DNA of 44,548 nt from TMED26 sp002694075. GTDB lineage: Bacteria > Pseudomonadota > Alphaproteobacteria > Thalassobaculales > Thalassobaculaceae. Both the position numbers and the translations under genes were made by a program. How positions within the stretch are numbered: the first letter of the stretch is position 1; the number at the start of each line of letters is the position of its first letter. The notes below the pieces were generated by a model. That model was given only the letters and a program-made list of their open reading frames with translations, ran no database searches and was not told where the DNA came from. The stretch lies in assembly GCA_036160575.1 (NCBI GenBank), contig JAYYDT010000099.1:1-44548 (forward strand). The letters run 5' to 3'. Below, piece after piece: positions 34,445-42,303 of the stretch.

Positions 34445-36274
34445 ATGGCGCTTTTGAAAAAAGACGGCGATTTCATCGACAATCTGCCGCGCATTTACGG
34501 CTTCTATACCGGCGGCTTCCTGATCTTCATCATTTTGATGGCCATCTTGGAACAGTTCGGCGTGTCGGCGGACACCATCGGGATTTTGTTTGTCGCCTTC
34601 ACGGTTGTGATTTACGCCGCCATTGGCTGGCTCTCCCGGACCACCCAGGTCGACGCCTATTATGTCGCCGGGCGCCGGGTGCCGAAGGTGTTTAACGGCA
34701 TGGCGACCGCCGCCGACTGGATGTCCGGCGCCTCTTTCGTGGCGATGGCCGGCGGCATTTACATGGGCGGCCACGCCTATCTCGCCTTTGTCGTCGGCTG
34801 GACCGGTGGCTATGTGCTGGTGGCGGTCCTAATGGCGCCTTATCTGCGCAAATTCGGCTGCTACACGGTGCCGGATTTCATTGGCACACGGTATGGCGGC
34901 AACTTGGCGCGGTTCTGCGCGATCGTGGTCCTGGTGGTGGCGTCGTTCACCTATGTGACCGCGCAAATCAACGCCACCGGGACGGTCGCCGCGCGCGCCC
35001 TGCAAATCCCATTCGAATATGGGGTTTGGTTCGGTCTGGTGGGGATTTTGCTATGCTCCATGCTGGGCGGGATGCGAGCCGTCACCTGGACCCAGGTGGC
35101 GCAATATATTGTGCTGATCATCGCCTACCTGGTGCCGGTCATTTGGATGTCCAACAAGCAGGATTTTGGCTTGATCCCGCAGTTCGTCTATGGCGACGCG
35201 GTCGCGCGCATCGCCGAATTGGAGGTCATGCACCAGGTGGGCAGCTTGCTGCCGCCGCAATCGGTGAGCGGCTTGAAGGCCTTGACGGTGCCGCATTCGA
35301 CCGTCGCCGAGGGCGGCTTGGCGGCGTGGAAGTTCGTGACCCTGGTGTTGTGCATGATGCTTGGCACGGCGTCACTCCCGCATATCTTGATGCGCTACTT
35401 CACCACCCCATCGGTGGCGGCGGCGCGCGGTTCGGTGGCATGGTCGCTGCTGTTTATCTTCCTGCTGTACTTCACCGCGCCGGCGTTGGCCACGTTCACC
35501 AAGCTGCAGGTCCTTGACCCCAATCTGTCGACCAGCATTATCGGCAAAGCCATCGCCGATGTCAGCAACCTCGACTGGGTCCGCAATTGGAGCAATGTGG
35601 GTTTCGTCAAACTGGTTGATTTCAATGGTGACGGCATTTTGCAAATCAACGAGTTCTTCATGCGCGGCGATATCGTCGTGCTGGCGACCCCCGAGATCGC
35701 CGGGTTGCCCTATGTCATTTCCGGCTTGGTCGCGGCCGGCGGGATTGCCGCCGCGATGTCGACGGCCGACGGCCTGTTGCTCGCCATCGCCAACGCGCTC
35801 AGTCATGATCTGTATTACAAGATCCTCGACCCCAAAGCCGACACCCGCCATCGATTGATCGTCGCGCGGGGCCTGTTGTTGGTTTTGGGCGCGGCGGCGG
35901 CGGCGGTGGCCAGCTTGCAGTTGACCAATATCCTTGGCGCCGTGGCTTGGGCCTTCGACTTCGCGATGTCCGGCCTGTTCTTCCCGCTGGTGTTGGGCAT
36001 TTGGTGGAAGCGTGGCAACCGTCAAGGCGCGATCGCCGGCATGATCGTCGGGTTCCTCACCGGATCGCTCTATCTCTATCTGGTGCGATTCGCCGGCATG
36101 GAGCCGTGGCTGGGCATCGATCACTTGCGCTTTGGCGTGATTGGCGCGGCCGCCAGTCTCATCGCCATGGTCGTGGTGTCCTTGCTGACGCCGCCGCCGG
36201 ATGAGGAAACGCAGCGCATGATCGATGAGGTGCGCGTGCCGAAAGGCAAGTCGATCTTGGGCTCGGTCCACTAA
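34445..36274 (+). CDS. Sodium:solute symporter, VC_2705/ActP-like, with EF-hand loop
   Basis: A 609-residue SSS-family transporter with about 13 membrane helices (LeuT-like inverted-repeat fold). Family marks are YYVAGRRVP, GMATAADWMSGASF, FIGTRYG and the sodium-site helix AAAMSTADGLLLAIANALSHDLY. Just before that helix, residues 392-403 read DFNGDGILQINE, a full EF-hand calcium loop (D1, N3, D5, G6, L8, E12). In LeuT-fold topology this segment is the outside-facing EL4 region, so it should meet periplasmic calcium. The ATG at 34445 is 5 bases after GGGAGG. It pairs with the upstream DUF4212 subunit. Substrate is not assignable; small carboxylates are likely from the family. Confidence 0.93.
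   Translation: MALLKKDGDFIDNLPRIYGFYTGGFLIFIILMAILEQFGVSADTIGILFVAFTVVIYAAIGWLSRTTQVDAYYVAGRRVPKVFNGMATAADWMSGASFVAMAGGIYMGGHAYLAFVVGWTGGYVLVAVLMAPYLRKFGCYTVPDFIGTRYGGNLARFCAIVVLVVASFTYVTAQINATGTVAARALQIPFEYGVWFGLVGILLCSMLGGMRAVTWTQVAQYIVLIIAYLVPVIWMSNKQDFGLIPQFVYGDAVARIAELEVMHQVGSLLPPQSVSGLKALTVPHSTVAEGGLAAWKFVTLVLCMMLGTASLPHILMRYFTTPSVAAARGSVAWSLLFIFLLYFTAPALATFTKLQVLDPNLSTSIIGKAIADVSNLDWVRNWSNVGFVKLVDFNGDGILQINEFFMRGDIVVLATPEIAGLPYVISGLVAAGGIAAAMSTADGLLLAIANALSHDLYYKILDPKADTRHRLIVARGLLLVLGAAAAAVASLQLTNILGAVAWAFDFAMSGLFFPLVLGIWWKRGNRQGAIAGMIVGFLTGSLYLYLVRFAGMEPWLGIDHLRFGVIGAAASLIAMVVVSLLTPPPDEETQRMIDEVRVPKGKSILGSVH
35618..35653 (+). other. EF-hand calcium-binding loop coding segment in the symporter
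   Basis: Twelve codons encode D-F-N-G-D-G-I-L-Q-I-N-E. Positions 1, 3, 5 and 12 carry Asp, Asn, Asp and Glu, position 6 is Gly and position 8 is hydrophobic, exactly the canonical EF-hand consensus. It is a single loop without a second hand in view. Confidence 0.8.
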
Positions 36275-36310
36275 CCGGGAACCGGTTTCGGCCGATCATC
36301 ATCGAAGAGG

Positions 36311-36349
36311 CGTGGCGGGTTTCGCTAAGGACCCGCCGCGCTGATTTTT
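36311..36349 (+). terminator. Intrinsic terminator after the symporter gene
   Basis: CGTGGCGGGT (36311-36320) pairs with ACCCGCCGCG (36331-36340), ten pairs including one G-T, around a ten-base loop. TGATTTTT follows. It lies 36 bases after the symporter stop and ahead of the small membrane protein gene. Confidence 0.75.
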
Positions 36350-36375
36350 AGAAATATTCTCGCGGGGGAAACGCG

Positions 36376-36726
36376 ATGCCGGGCTTTCCGCTTTGGGTGA
36401 TTGTCCTCGATTACCTGCTCGGCGTGGTGATGTGGACTTTGATCGGGCGTTTCGCCATGGGCTTGTTTTTGGCGCCCGATAGCTCGTTTTTTTTCATGCG
36501 ATTTTTCGTGCGCGTCAGCGACCTATTCATGCGTTGGTTCGCCCCGGTGACGCCGGGGTTTCTGATCCCCGGATTGGTGCCGCTCTATATCGCCTGGTTC
36601 TTCTTTATGGCGCGCTTTTACCTGATGCCCTGGCTATTGGGGTATTCGGTCATGGGCATGCTGTCTTTCCCGCTGGAAAGCGATATCGCCCGCGCCATCG
36701 CCGAAAGTCTCCGACAGGGGCGCTGA
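36376..36726 (+). CDS. Small membrane protein, YggT-like topology, function unknown
   Basis: A 116-residue hydrophobic protein with probable helices at about 6-28 (WVIVLDYLLGVVMWTLI) and 60-80 (LIPGLVPLYIAWFFFMARF), with FMRFFVRVSDLFMRWFAPVTPGF between them. The layout of a helix, an amphipathic Arg/Phe stretch and a P-x-TPGF-x-P motif recalls YggT-family proteins, but I do not claim membership. The ATG at 36376 follows GCGGGGGAAACG. It stands between a terminator and the aldehyde dehydrogenase gene (66-base gap). From memory, similar proteins occur beside these symporters in other alphaproteobacteria, which would suggest a membrane accessory role. Confidence 0.75.
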   Translation: MPGFPLWVIVLDYLLGVVMWTLIGRFAMGLFLAPDSSFFFMRFFVRVSDLFMRWFAPVTPGFLIPGLVPLYIAWFFFMARFYLMPWLLGYSVMGMLSFPLESDIARAIAESLRQGR

Positions 36727-36792
36727 AAAACCTGAGAAACCTTGCGCCGAGGCGCGTTTCACGGCACATCTGACAGCCTGGGAGTTTGGCCA

Positions 36793-38241
36793 ATGACCTA
36801 TGGGGAGGCGCGCATGTTGATCAATGGAACCTGGACACAGTCAGCGGCCACGCGCGGCTTCGCGGTCATCAACCCGGCGACGGGTGCGGTTATCGAGGAG
36901 GTCGCCGACGGTGGACGCGCCGAGGCCGACGCCGCCATCGACGCCGCCCATGAGGCTTTGCCGGCGTGGCGGGCGACCACCGCTTACGAACGCTCGGCGA
37001 TCCTTTATAAAGCCTATCACCTGATGCTTGAGCGGCGTGAGGAATTGGCCCAGTTGATGACCACCGAACAAGGCAAGCCATTGCGCGCGGCCCGCACCGA
37101 GGTGCAGTACGGCGCCGATTTTCTGCTGTGGTTCGCCGAGGAGGCCAAACGCATCTATGGCGAGACAATTCCGGCACCGCGCGGCGACCAGCGCTTTATC
37201 GCGCTACGCCAACCGGTCGGTGTGGTCGCCGCCATCACGCCCTGGAACTATCCGATTTCGATGATTACCCGCAAAGTCGGCCCGGCCCTGGCCGCCGGCT
37301 GCACGGTGGTGCTGAAACCGGCCGAGGCGACACCGCTTTGCGCGATCGCGATTTTTAAAATCCTGGAGGAGGCGGGCGTGCCGGCCGGCGTCGCCAACCT
37401 GGTCACCGGCGCCGACCCGCGGCCCATTGGCGAGGCCTTCACGACCAATCCCAAGGTTCGCAAACTGACCTTCACCGGCTCGACGGCGGTTGGCAAAATG
37501 CTGGCCGGCAAGGCGGCCGCCAATATGAAGCGGGTGTCCTGCGAACTTGGCGGGCATGCCCCGTTTTTGGTGTTCGCCGACGCCGATCCGGTGCATGCCG
37601 CGAAGGGCGCGCAATTGGTTAAATTTCTGAACACCGGGCAAGCCTGTATCAGCCCTAACCGCATGTATGTGCATCGCTCGATCCATGACGCCTTTGTTGA
37701 GACCCTGGCCGGGCGGGCGAGCAAAATGGTCGCCGGCGACGGTCTGACCGAGGGGGTGACCATCGGTCCGCTGGTCAACGAGGCGGCGGTGAGCAAGGTC
37801 GCCAATCAGGTCGATGACGCCCGCGCCAAGGGCGCCGAGGTGGTCTGCGGCGGTGGACGGTTGACCGACAACGGCCTCGACAAGGGCTTTTTCTACGCCC
37901 CCACCGTCCTCTCCGGGATCACCCCGGAGATGACCATCTACCGCGAGGAAACCTTTGGCCCGGTCGCCGCCATCATCCCCTTCGATGACGATCAAGAGGC
38001 TTTGGCGATGGCCAATGACACCCATTACGGCCTGGCCGCCTATGTCTATACCCGCGATATTTCGCGGGCCATGCGCATGTTCGAGGGGCTCGATTTCGGC
38101 ATTGTCGGGATCAACGACATTAACCCCAGCGCGGCCGCCGCGCCGTTCGGCGGCATTAAGGACAGCGGCCTCGGCCGCGAGGGCGCGCGCGAAGGGATCG
38201 CCGAATATCTGGAAACCAAGCTTGGCGGCTTTTCGATTTAA
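36793..38241 (+). CDS. NAD(P)-dependent succinate-semialdehyde-type aldehyde dehydrogenase
   Basis: A 482-residue aldehyde dehydrogenase that oxidises an aldehyde to its acid in the cytoplasm. Catalytic Cys is C285 in NTGQACISPNR, the general base E251 is in SCELGGHAP, and N152 is in PWNYP. TFTGSTAVGK marks the dinucleotide site. Overall it is most like the succinate-semialdehyde dehydrogenase (GabD-like) group, though the true aldehyde may differ. The ATG at 36793 gives MTY then LINGTW, matching relatives. An ATG at 36814 behind a GGGGAGG site is the alternative. It starts the run toward acyl-CoA dehydrogenase, MaoC-like and cupin genes. Confidence 0.9.
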   Translation: MTYGEARMLINGTWTQSAATRGFAVINPATGAVIEEVADGGRAEADAAIDAAHEALPAWRATTAYERSAILYKAYHLMLERREELAQLMTTEQGKPLRAARTEVQYGADFLLWFAEEAKRIYGETIPAPRGDQRFIALRQPVGVVAAITPWNYPISMITRKVGPALAAGCTVVLKPAEATPLCAIAIFKILEEAGVPAGVANLVTGADPRPIGEAFTTNPKVRKLTFTGSTAVGKMLAGKAAANMKRVSCELGGHAPFLVFADADPVHAAKGAQLVKFLNTGQACISPNRMYVHRSIHDAFVETLAGRASKMVAGDGLTEGVTIGPLVNEAAVSKVANQVDDARAKGAEVVCGGGRLTDNGLDKGFFYAPTVLSGITPEMTIYREETFGPVAAIIPFDDDQEALAMANDTHYGLAAYVYTRDISRAMRMFEGLDFGIVGINDINPSAAAAPFGGIKDSGLGREGAREGIAEYLETKLGGFSI

Positions 38242-38327
38242 GCGCGGCGCTTTGCCGCCGGGCCTTCCCATGGCCCGGGCCGCATGGTTCAATTCAACGC
38301 GTTTGGGATATTTGAGGGAGGCCGGCC

Positions 38328-39494
38328 ATGCAATTCGCGATGACCGAGGAACAGCACTCGATCCGGGAAAGTGTCGACCGCGTATGCGCCGAATTTGACG
38401 ACGATTATTGGTATGAGCGCGATCGTACCGCGACCTATCCAGAAGAGTTCCACGGCGCCATGGCCGCCGGCGGTTGGCTGGGCATCGCCATGCCCGAGGA
38501 ATATGGCGGCGCCGCCCTTGGCGTCACCGAGGCGATGGTGATGATGCACGCCGTGGCGCGGTCCTCCGGCGGGATGAGCGCGGCCTCCGCGATCCACATC
38601 AATATCTTCGGCCCGCACCCGATCGTCGTCTTCGGCAACGAGGAGCAGCGCCAACGCTGGCTGCCCGATTTGGTTCAAGGCAAGGTCAAAACCTGTTTTG
38701 GCGTGACCGAACCCGATGCCGGCCTGAACACCAGCCAGATCAAAACCAAGGCCGAAAAGAACGGCAATGGCTATGTGGTGAATGGCAAAAAACTTTGGAC
38801 CACCACCGCCCAAGAGGCCGACAAAGTCATGCTGCTGGCCCGCACCACCCCACGCGAGGCGGTCAAAAAGCCGACCGATGGGTTGACCCTGTTTTACACC
38901 GACCTCGACCGCAAGTACTGCGACGTCCGCGAGATCCCCAAAATGGGGCGCGCCGCGGTCGACAGCAACGAGGTGTTTTTCGACGGCTTGCCGGTGCCGT
39001 TGGAGGATCGGGTCGGCGAGGAAGGTGAGGGCTTCAAATACATCCTGCATAGCCTCAACCCCGAACGGATCCTAATTGGCGCCGAGGCGGTCGGTCTTGG
39101 CCAGAACGCTTTGGCGCGGGCCGTTGAATACGCCAAAACCCGCGTCGTCTTCGACCGCCCGATCGGCCAGAATCAGTCGATCCAGCACCCCCTGGCGGAA
39201 AACTGGATGGAGCTGGAGGCGGCCTATCTGATGGCCAGCAAGGCGGCCTGGCTTTATGACCATGGCGAGGCTTGCGGGGCCGAATCCAACGCCGCCAAAT
39301 ACATGGGCGGCGAGGCCGGCTTTAAAGCGTGCACCCAGGCGGTGATGACCCACGGCGGCATGGGCTATGCCAAGGAATATCATGTCGAACGATTAATGCG
39401 CGAAGTCATGATCGCGCGCATCGCGCCGGTCAGCCCACAAATGATCTTGAACCATATCGCCGAGAAAACCCTCGGCTTGCCGCGCTCCTACTAA
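38328..39494 (+). CDS. Acyl-CoA dehydrogenase family protein
   Basis: A 388-residue FAD-dependent acyl-CoA dehydrogenase, introducing a trans-2 double bond into an acyl-CoA and passing electrons to ETF. The FAD/substrate segment CFGVTEPDAGLNTSQI, the middle beta-domain element NGKKLWTTTAQEAD, and the C-terminal MTHGGMGYAKEYHVERLMRE (base and FAD contacts) are all present. The N-terminus is the standard MQFAMTEEQHSIRESVDRV. The ATG at 38328 follows GGGAGG. The chain-length range cannot be told. It lies 86 bases after the aldehyde dehydrogenase gene and 26 before the MaoC-like gene. Confidence 0.93.
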   Translation: MQFAMTEEQHSIRESVDRVCAEFDDDYWYERDRTATYPEEFHGAMAAGGWLGIAMPEEYGGAALGVTEAMVMMHAVARSSGGMSAASAIHINIFGPHPIVVFGNEEQRQRWLPDLVQGKVKTCFGVTEPDAGLNTSQIKTKAEKNGNGYVVNGKKLWTTTAQEADKVMLLARTTPREAVKKPTDGLTLFYTDLDRKYCDVREIPKMGRAAVDSNEVFFDGLPVPLEDRVGEEGEGFKYILHSLNPERILIGAEAVGLGQNALARAVEYAKTRVVFDRPIGQNQSIQHPLAENWMELEAAYLMASKAAWLYDHGEACGAESNAAKYMGGEAGFKACTQAVMTHGGMGYAKEYHVERLMREVMIARIAPVSPQMILNHIAEKTLGLPRSY

Positions 39495-39520
39495 GCGGGC
39501 GCTCGACCAGGGAGAGAAGC

Positions 39521-40003
39521 ATGCAGGTATTGGGCTTGGGGCTGGTGTGGGACGAACTGACCGTCGGTCAACAATTCCGCACCATTGGCCGGACCATTTT
39601 GGACAGCGACATCACCGCTTTCTGCAACGCCACCGGCATGACCGAAGTATTGTTCACCAATGCCGAATACATCACCAAATACACCAATTTCGAGGGCCGC
39701 TTGGTGCCTGGCTCCCTGGTCTTCTGCATGGCCGAGGGATTGTTGATGCAGTCGACGATGCAATATACCGGTTTGGCCTTTCTCAACGCTGAAATGGACG
39801 TCAAAGGCCCGACCGTCGCCGGCGACACCATCCATGTCGAATTGGAGGTGGCCGAGATCAAACCGACCTCCAAGGGACGCGGCTTGGTGCGCACCTCCAA
39901 TGTCGTCAAAAATCAGCGCGGCGAGGTGATCATGACCTATAACCCGTTGCGCATGATGGCCGGCCGCGCCATGCGTGACGCTAAAGCCGCCGACGCGGTG
40001 TGA
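39521..40003 (+). CDS. MaoC-like hot-dog-fold protein with degenerate active site
   Basis: A 160-residue single hot-dog protein resembling MaoC/R-specific enoyl-CoA hydratases: a central helix region leading to EGRLVPGSLVFCMAEGLL and late strands such as GDTIHVELEVAEIKPTSKGRG. In active hydratases the helix ends in GD-x-NP-x-H. Here the matching stretch reads ATGMTEVLFTNAEY, lacking both the catalytic Asp and His. It may therefore be a binding protein or have other chemistry. GGAGAG lies 5 bases before the ATG at 39521; longer upstream frames overlap the acyl-CoA dehydrogenase gene. It belongs to the same run as its neighbours. Confidence 0.85.
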   Translation: MQVLGLGLVWDELTVGQQFRTIGRTILDSDITAFCNATGMTEVLFTNAEYITKYTNFEGRLVPGSLVFCMAEGLLMQSTMQYTGLAFLNAEMDVKGPTVAGDTIHVELEVAEIKPTSKGRGLVRTSNVVKNQRGEVIMTYNPLRMMAGRAMRDAKAADAV

Positions 40004-40012
40004 GGAACGATC

Positions 40013-40312
40013 ATGACCATGACACCGGGGTTCCTGCCCGCTGTTTCGGCGGTGCAGGTTGATAATTCGCGGGTGCGCGTCACCGAATGGCGAATCCCGC
40101 CAGGCGGCGCCACCGGGCACCATCGCCATGAGATGGATTATGTCATCACGCCGGTGATTGGCGGGGCTTTGACCATCGTCGACGCGGCCGGCAGCCAGGC
40201 CGCCGAAATGATCGCCGGCGTTTCCTATTTTCGCGAAGCCGGGGTCGAGCACGATGTGCAAAACCACGGTGCCACCGAGATCGTTTTCATCGAAACCGAG
40301 TTGAAGGCCTAG
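40013..40312 (+). CDS. Small single-domain cupin protein
   Basis: A 99-residue cupin. Motif 1 is seen as GGATGHHRHEMDYV (metal histidines in HxH, then acidic residues) and motif 2 as EAGVEHDVQN. Such small cupins bind a metal and may act as isomerases, dioxygenases or ligand sensors; nothing here decides which. GAGGAACGAT precedes the ATG at 40013, nine bases after the MaoC-like gene, so it is probably the last gene of that run. Its TAG overlaps the stop of the convergent dehydratase gene in CTAG. Confidence 0.88.
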   Translation: MTMTPGFLPAVSAVQVDNSRVRVTEWRIPPGGATGHHRHEMDYVITPVIGGALTIVDAAGSQAAEMIAGVSYFREAGVEHDVQNHGATEIVFIETELKA

Positions 40313-42243
40313 GGCGCCCGTTCGGCCAGGTTATCGGTGGCCGCGGTGGCGGCGTCGGCGCTCTGAGGGGCGAATTCCGGCACCGCTTGTCCCAGAAGGG
40401 CCAGGGTGCGGGCGGTCTCACGGGCCTCGGCGGCGGCCCCAAGGCCGTCGCATTGCCGGCCCAGCATGGCCAGATCGGCCGCCCGTGGCGTCGCCAGGTG
40501 GATCGCCGACAGGCGCGTCCGATGAACCTGTTCGCCGGCGTGGAACAATTCCTCATGAAGTTTTTCGCCGGCGCGTAGGCCGGTGAAAACGATTTTCACA
40601 TCCCGCCCCGGGCGCGCGCCGGACAGCCGGATCATCTGTTCGGCGAGGTCGAGGATCCTCACCGGCTGGCCCATGTCCAAGACACAAATGGCGCCGCTAT
40701 CGATTCGCGAATCGTCGAGGACGGCGGCCTGAAGGACCAATTCAACCGCTTCGCCAACGGTCATGAAATAGCGCGTCATCGCCGGGTCGGTGACGGTCAG
40801 CGGTCCACCCCGCGCCAATTGCCGCTGAAACAGCGGGATCACCGAACCGGTCGAGCCCAACACATTGCCAAAGCGCACGATGGTGAACCTGGGGCCCGTG
40901 CCGGCCGTGTCGGTGGCGCTGGCCTGGCAATAGGCTTCGGCCAGACGCTTGGTGGCCCCCATCACATTGGTTGGATTAACCGCTTTGTCGGTGGAGATCA
41001 GGACCATCCCGGCAACCCCGGCGGCGCGTGCCGCATCGGCCAGATTGCGGGTGCCGATGACATTGGTCAGGACCGCTTCATCGACATTGGCCTCCATCAA
41101 CGGCACATGTTTCAAGGCGGCGGCGTGAAAAATCAGATCGGCGCCACTGTCGGCGACCGCCGTCATGACCCGTGTGCGGTCGCGGATATCGCCGATGATA
41201 GCGGTGCGCGGTAGGTCCGGGAATGCCTCGCCGACTTCTAAATCGATCTCGTAAAGCGCGTATTCCGAAACATCAAATAGGGACAAATGGGCCGGGCCAA
41301 GACGGGCAATTTGACGAACCAATTCGCCGCCGATAGAGCCGCCGGCGCCAGTCACCAAAATCCGCTTGCCGGAGATTAAGGTGGTGACCGCGGCGCGGTC
41401 GAGGACGTTCTCCGGCCGCCCCAAGAGGTCGCCGATCTCCACCGGTCGCAGGGTTGGCGCGGCGCCGCCTTCGGCCTTCTGCAGGGCGGGCAAGCGTGGC
41501 ATGCGACTGAGTTCGATCCCGCGCGCCTGTGCCAGGTCGACGAGCTGACGCAGCTTGTCGGGGTTGGGCTCGGCGCGGGTCATGACCAGGCGCTGTGGCG
41601 GGGTGCCTCGTGCCGCCAAGCGGTCAAGCACCGTCTCCACTTGGTCCCAATCACCCAGCACGTCGACGCCCTGGATGCGCTGGCCGGTGTGTTCGCCTTG
41701 GTCATCGATGATGCCGACCACGCGGTAGGGCGCGTCACTGCCCTGCGCCAGTTCGCGGAGAAACAAAGCGCTGCCGTTGCCGGCACCGATAAGCAGCACC
41801 AGCGCCCGGTTCCCGCCGCCGCGCTCCCACAAATGGCTCAACCGGCCATCTTTGATGGCCCGAAAGGCGAGGCGTGGCAGCGCCAACAACGCGGTCAACA
41901 CGAACAGGTCGATGATCAAAAAGGAGCGCGGGAAATCATCCAGGCGGGTGATCACGAACTGCACCGCGACAAACAGCAGTAAAGTGACAATCACCGCTTG
42001 GCCGATGCGCATCATGTCGTCCATCGCGCAGTAGCGCCAAACCATGCGTGGCAGGCCGAACACGACGAACACCACCGCCGCGCAGGCGATGAAGGCGACC
42101 AGGCCAAGGCCGACGATTTGTTGGGACAGGTCGAATAACCCGGGCCCCAGGCGTAGATAGAGCGCGATGTAAAACGACAGCGCCGCCATGACCAAATCAT
42201 GGCCAAGGGTGAGCGAGACGCGGCTGTTCATCCAGGCCTTCAT
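40309..42243 (-). CDS. FlaA1/CapD/WbpM-type UDP-sugar 4,6-dehydratase, membrane-anchored
   Basis: A 644-residue inner-membrane nucleotide-sugar dehydratase, which makes 4-keto-6-deoxy sugars for capsule, O-antigen or glycoprotein glycans. Four N-terminal helices (about 12-125) are followed by a first Rossmann-like domain (VLLIGAGNGSA, about 148-160), then the catalytic SDR domain (about 290-600) with NAD motif GAGGSIGG at 299-306 and the STDK-x7-M-x3-K active-site pattern (S417, K420, M428, K432). These features match WbpM-like long forms. The ATG ends at 42243. The WecA-like gene lies 60 bases upstream on the same strand, so the two probably act together. Confidence 0.93.
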   Translation of the reverse strand: MKAWMNSRVSLTLGHDLVMAALSFYIALYLRLGPGLFDLSQQIVGLGLVAFIACAAVVFVVFGLPRMVWRYCAMDDMMRIGQAVIVTLLLFVAVQFVITRLDDFPRSFLIIDLFVLTALLALPRLAFRAIKDGRLSHLWERGGGNRALVLLIGAGNGSALFLRELAQGSDAPYRVVGIIDDQGEHTGQRIQGVDVLGDWDQVETVLDRLAARGTPPQRLVMTRAEPNPDKLRQLVDLAQARGIELSRMPRLPALQKAEGGAAPTLRPVEIGDLLGRPENVLDRAAVTTLISGKRILVTGAGGSIGGELVRQIARLGPAHLSLFDVSEYALYEIDLEVGEAFPDLPRTAIIGDIRDRTRVMTAVADSGADLIFHAAALKHVPLMEANVDEAVLTNVIGTRNLADAARAAGVAGMVLISTDKAVNPTNVMGATKRLAEAYCQASATDTAGTGPRFTIVRFGNVLGSTGSVIPLFQRQLARGGPLTVTDPAMTRYFMTVGEAVELVLQAAVLDDSRIDSGAICVLDMGQPVRILDLAEQMIRLSGARPGRDVKIVFTGLRAGEKLHEELFHAGEQVHRTRLSAIHLATPRAADLAMLGRQCDGLGAAAEARETARTLALLGQAVPEFAPQSADAATAATDNLAERAP

Positions 42244-42303
42244 GGCGCGGGCTTTCTTGCCGAAATCAGACGCTTTATCCCTAACATACCGTCACCCCCG
42301 CGC

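Noticed and set aside
38244..38279. Two adjacent GC hairpins after the aldehyde dehydrogenase gene (for example CGGGCC with GGCCCG)
   Set aside because: No T-run follows, so not called an intrinsic terminator; downstream genes are probably co-transcribed.
37204..38292. Open frame of 362 codons on the minus strand across the aldehyde dehydrogenase gene
   Set aside because: Gly/His/Asp-rich shadow frame without domain features.
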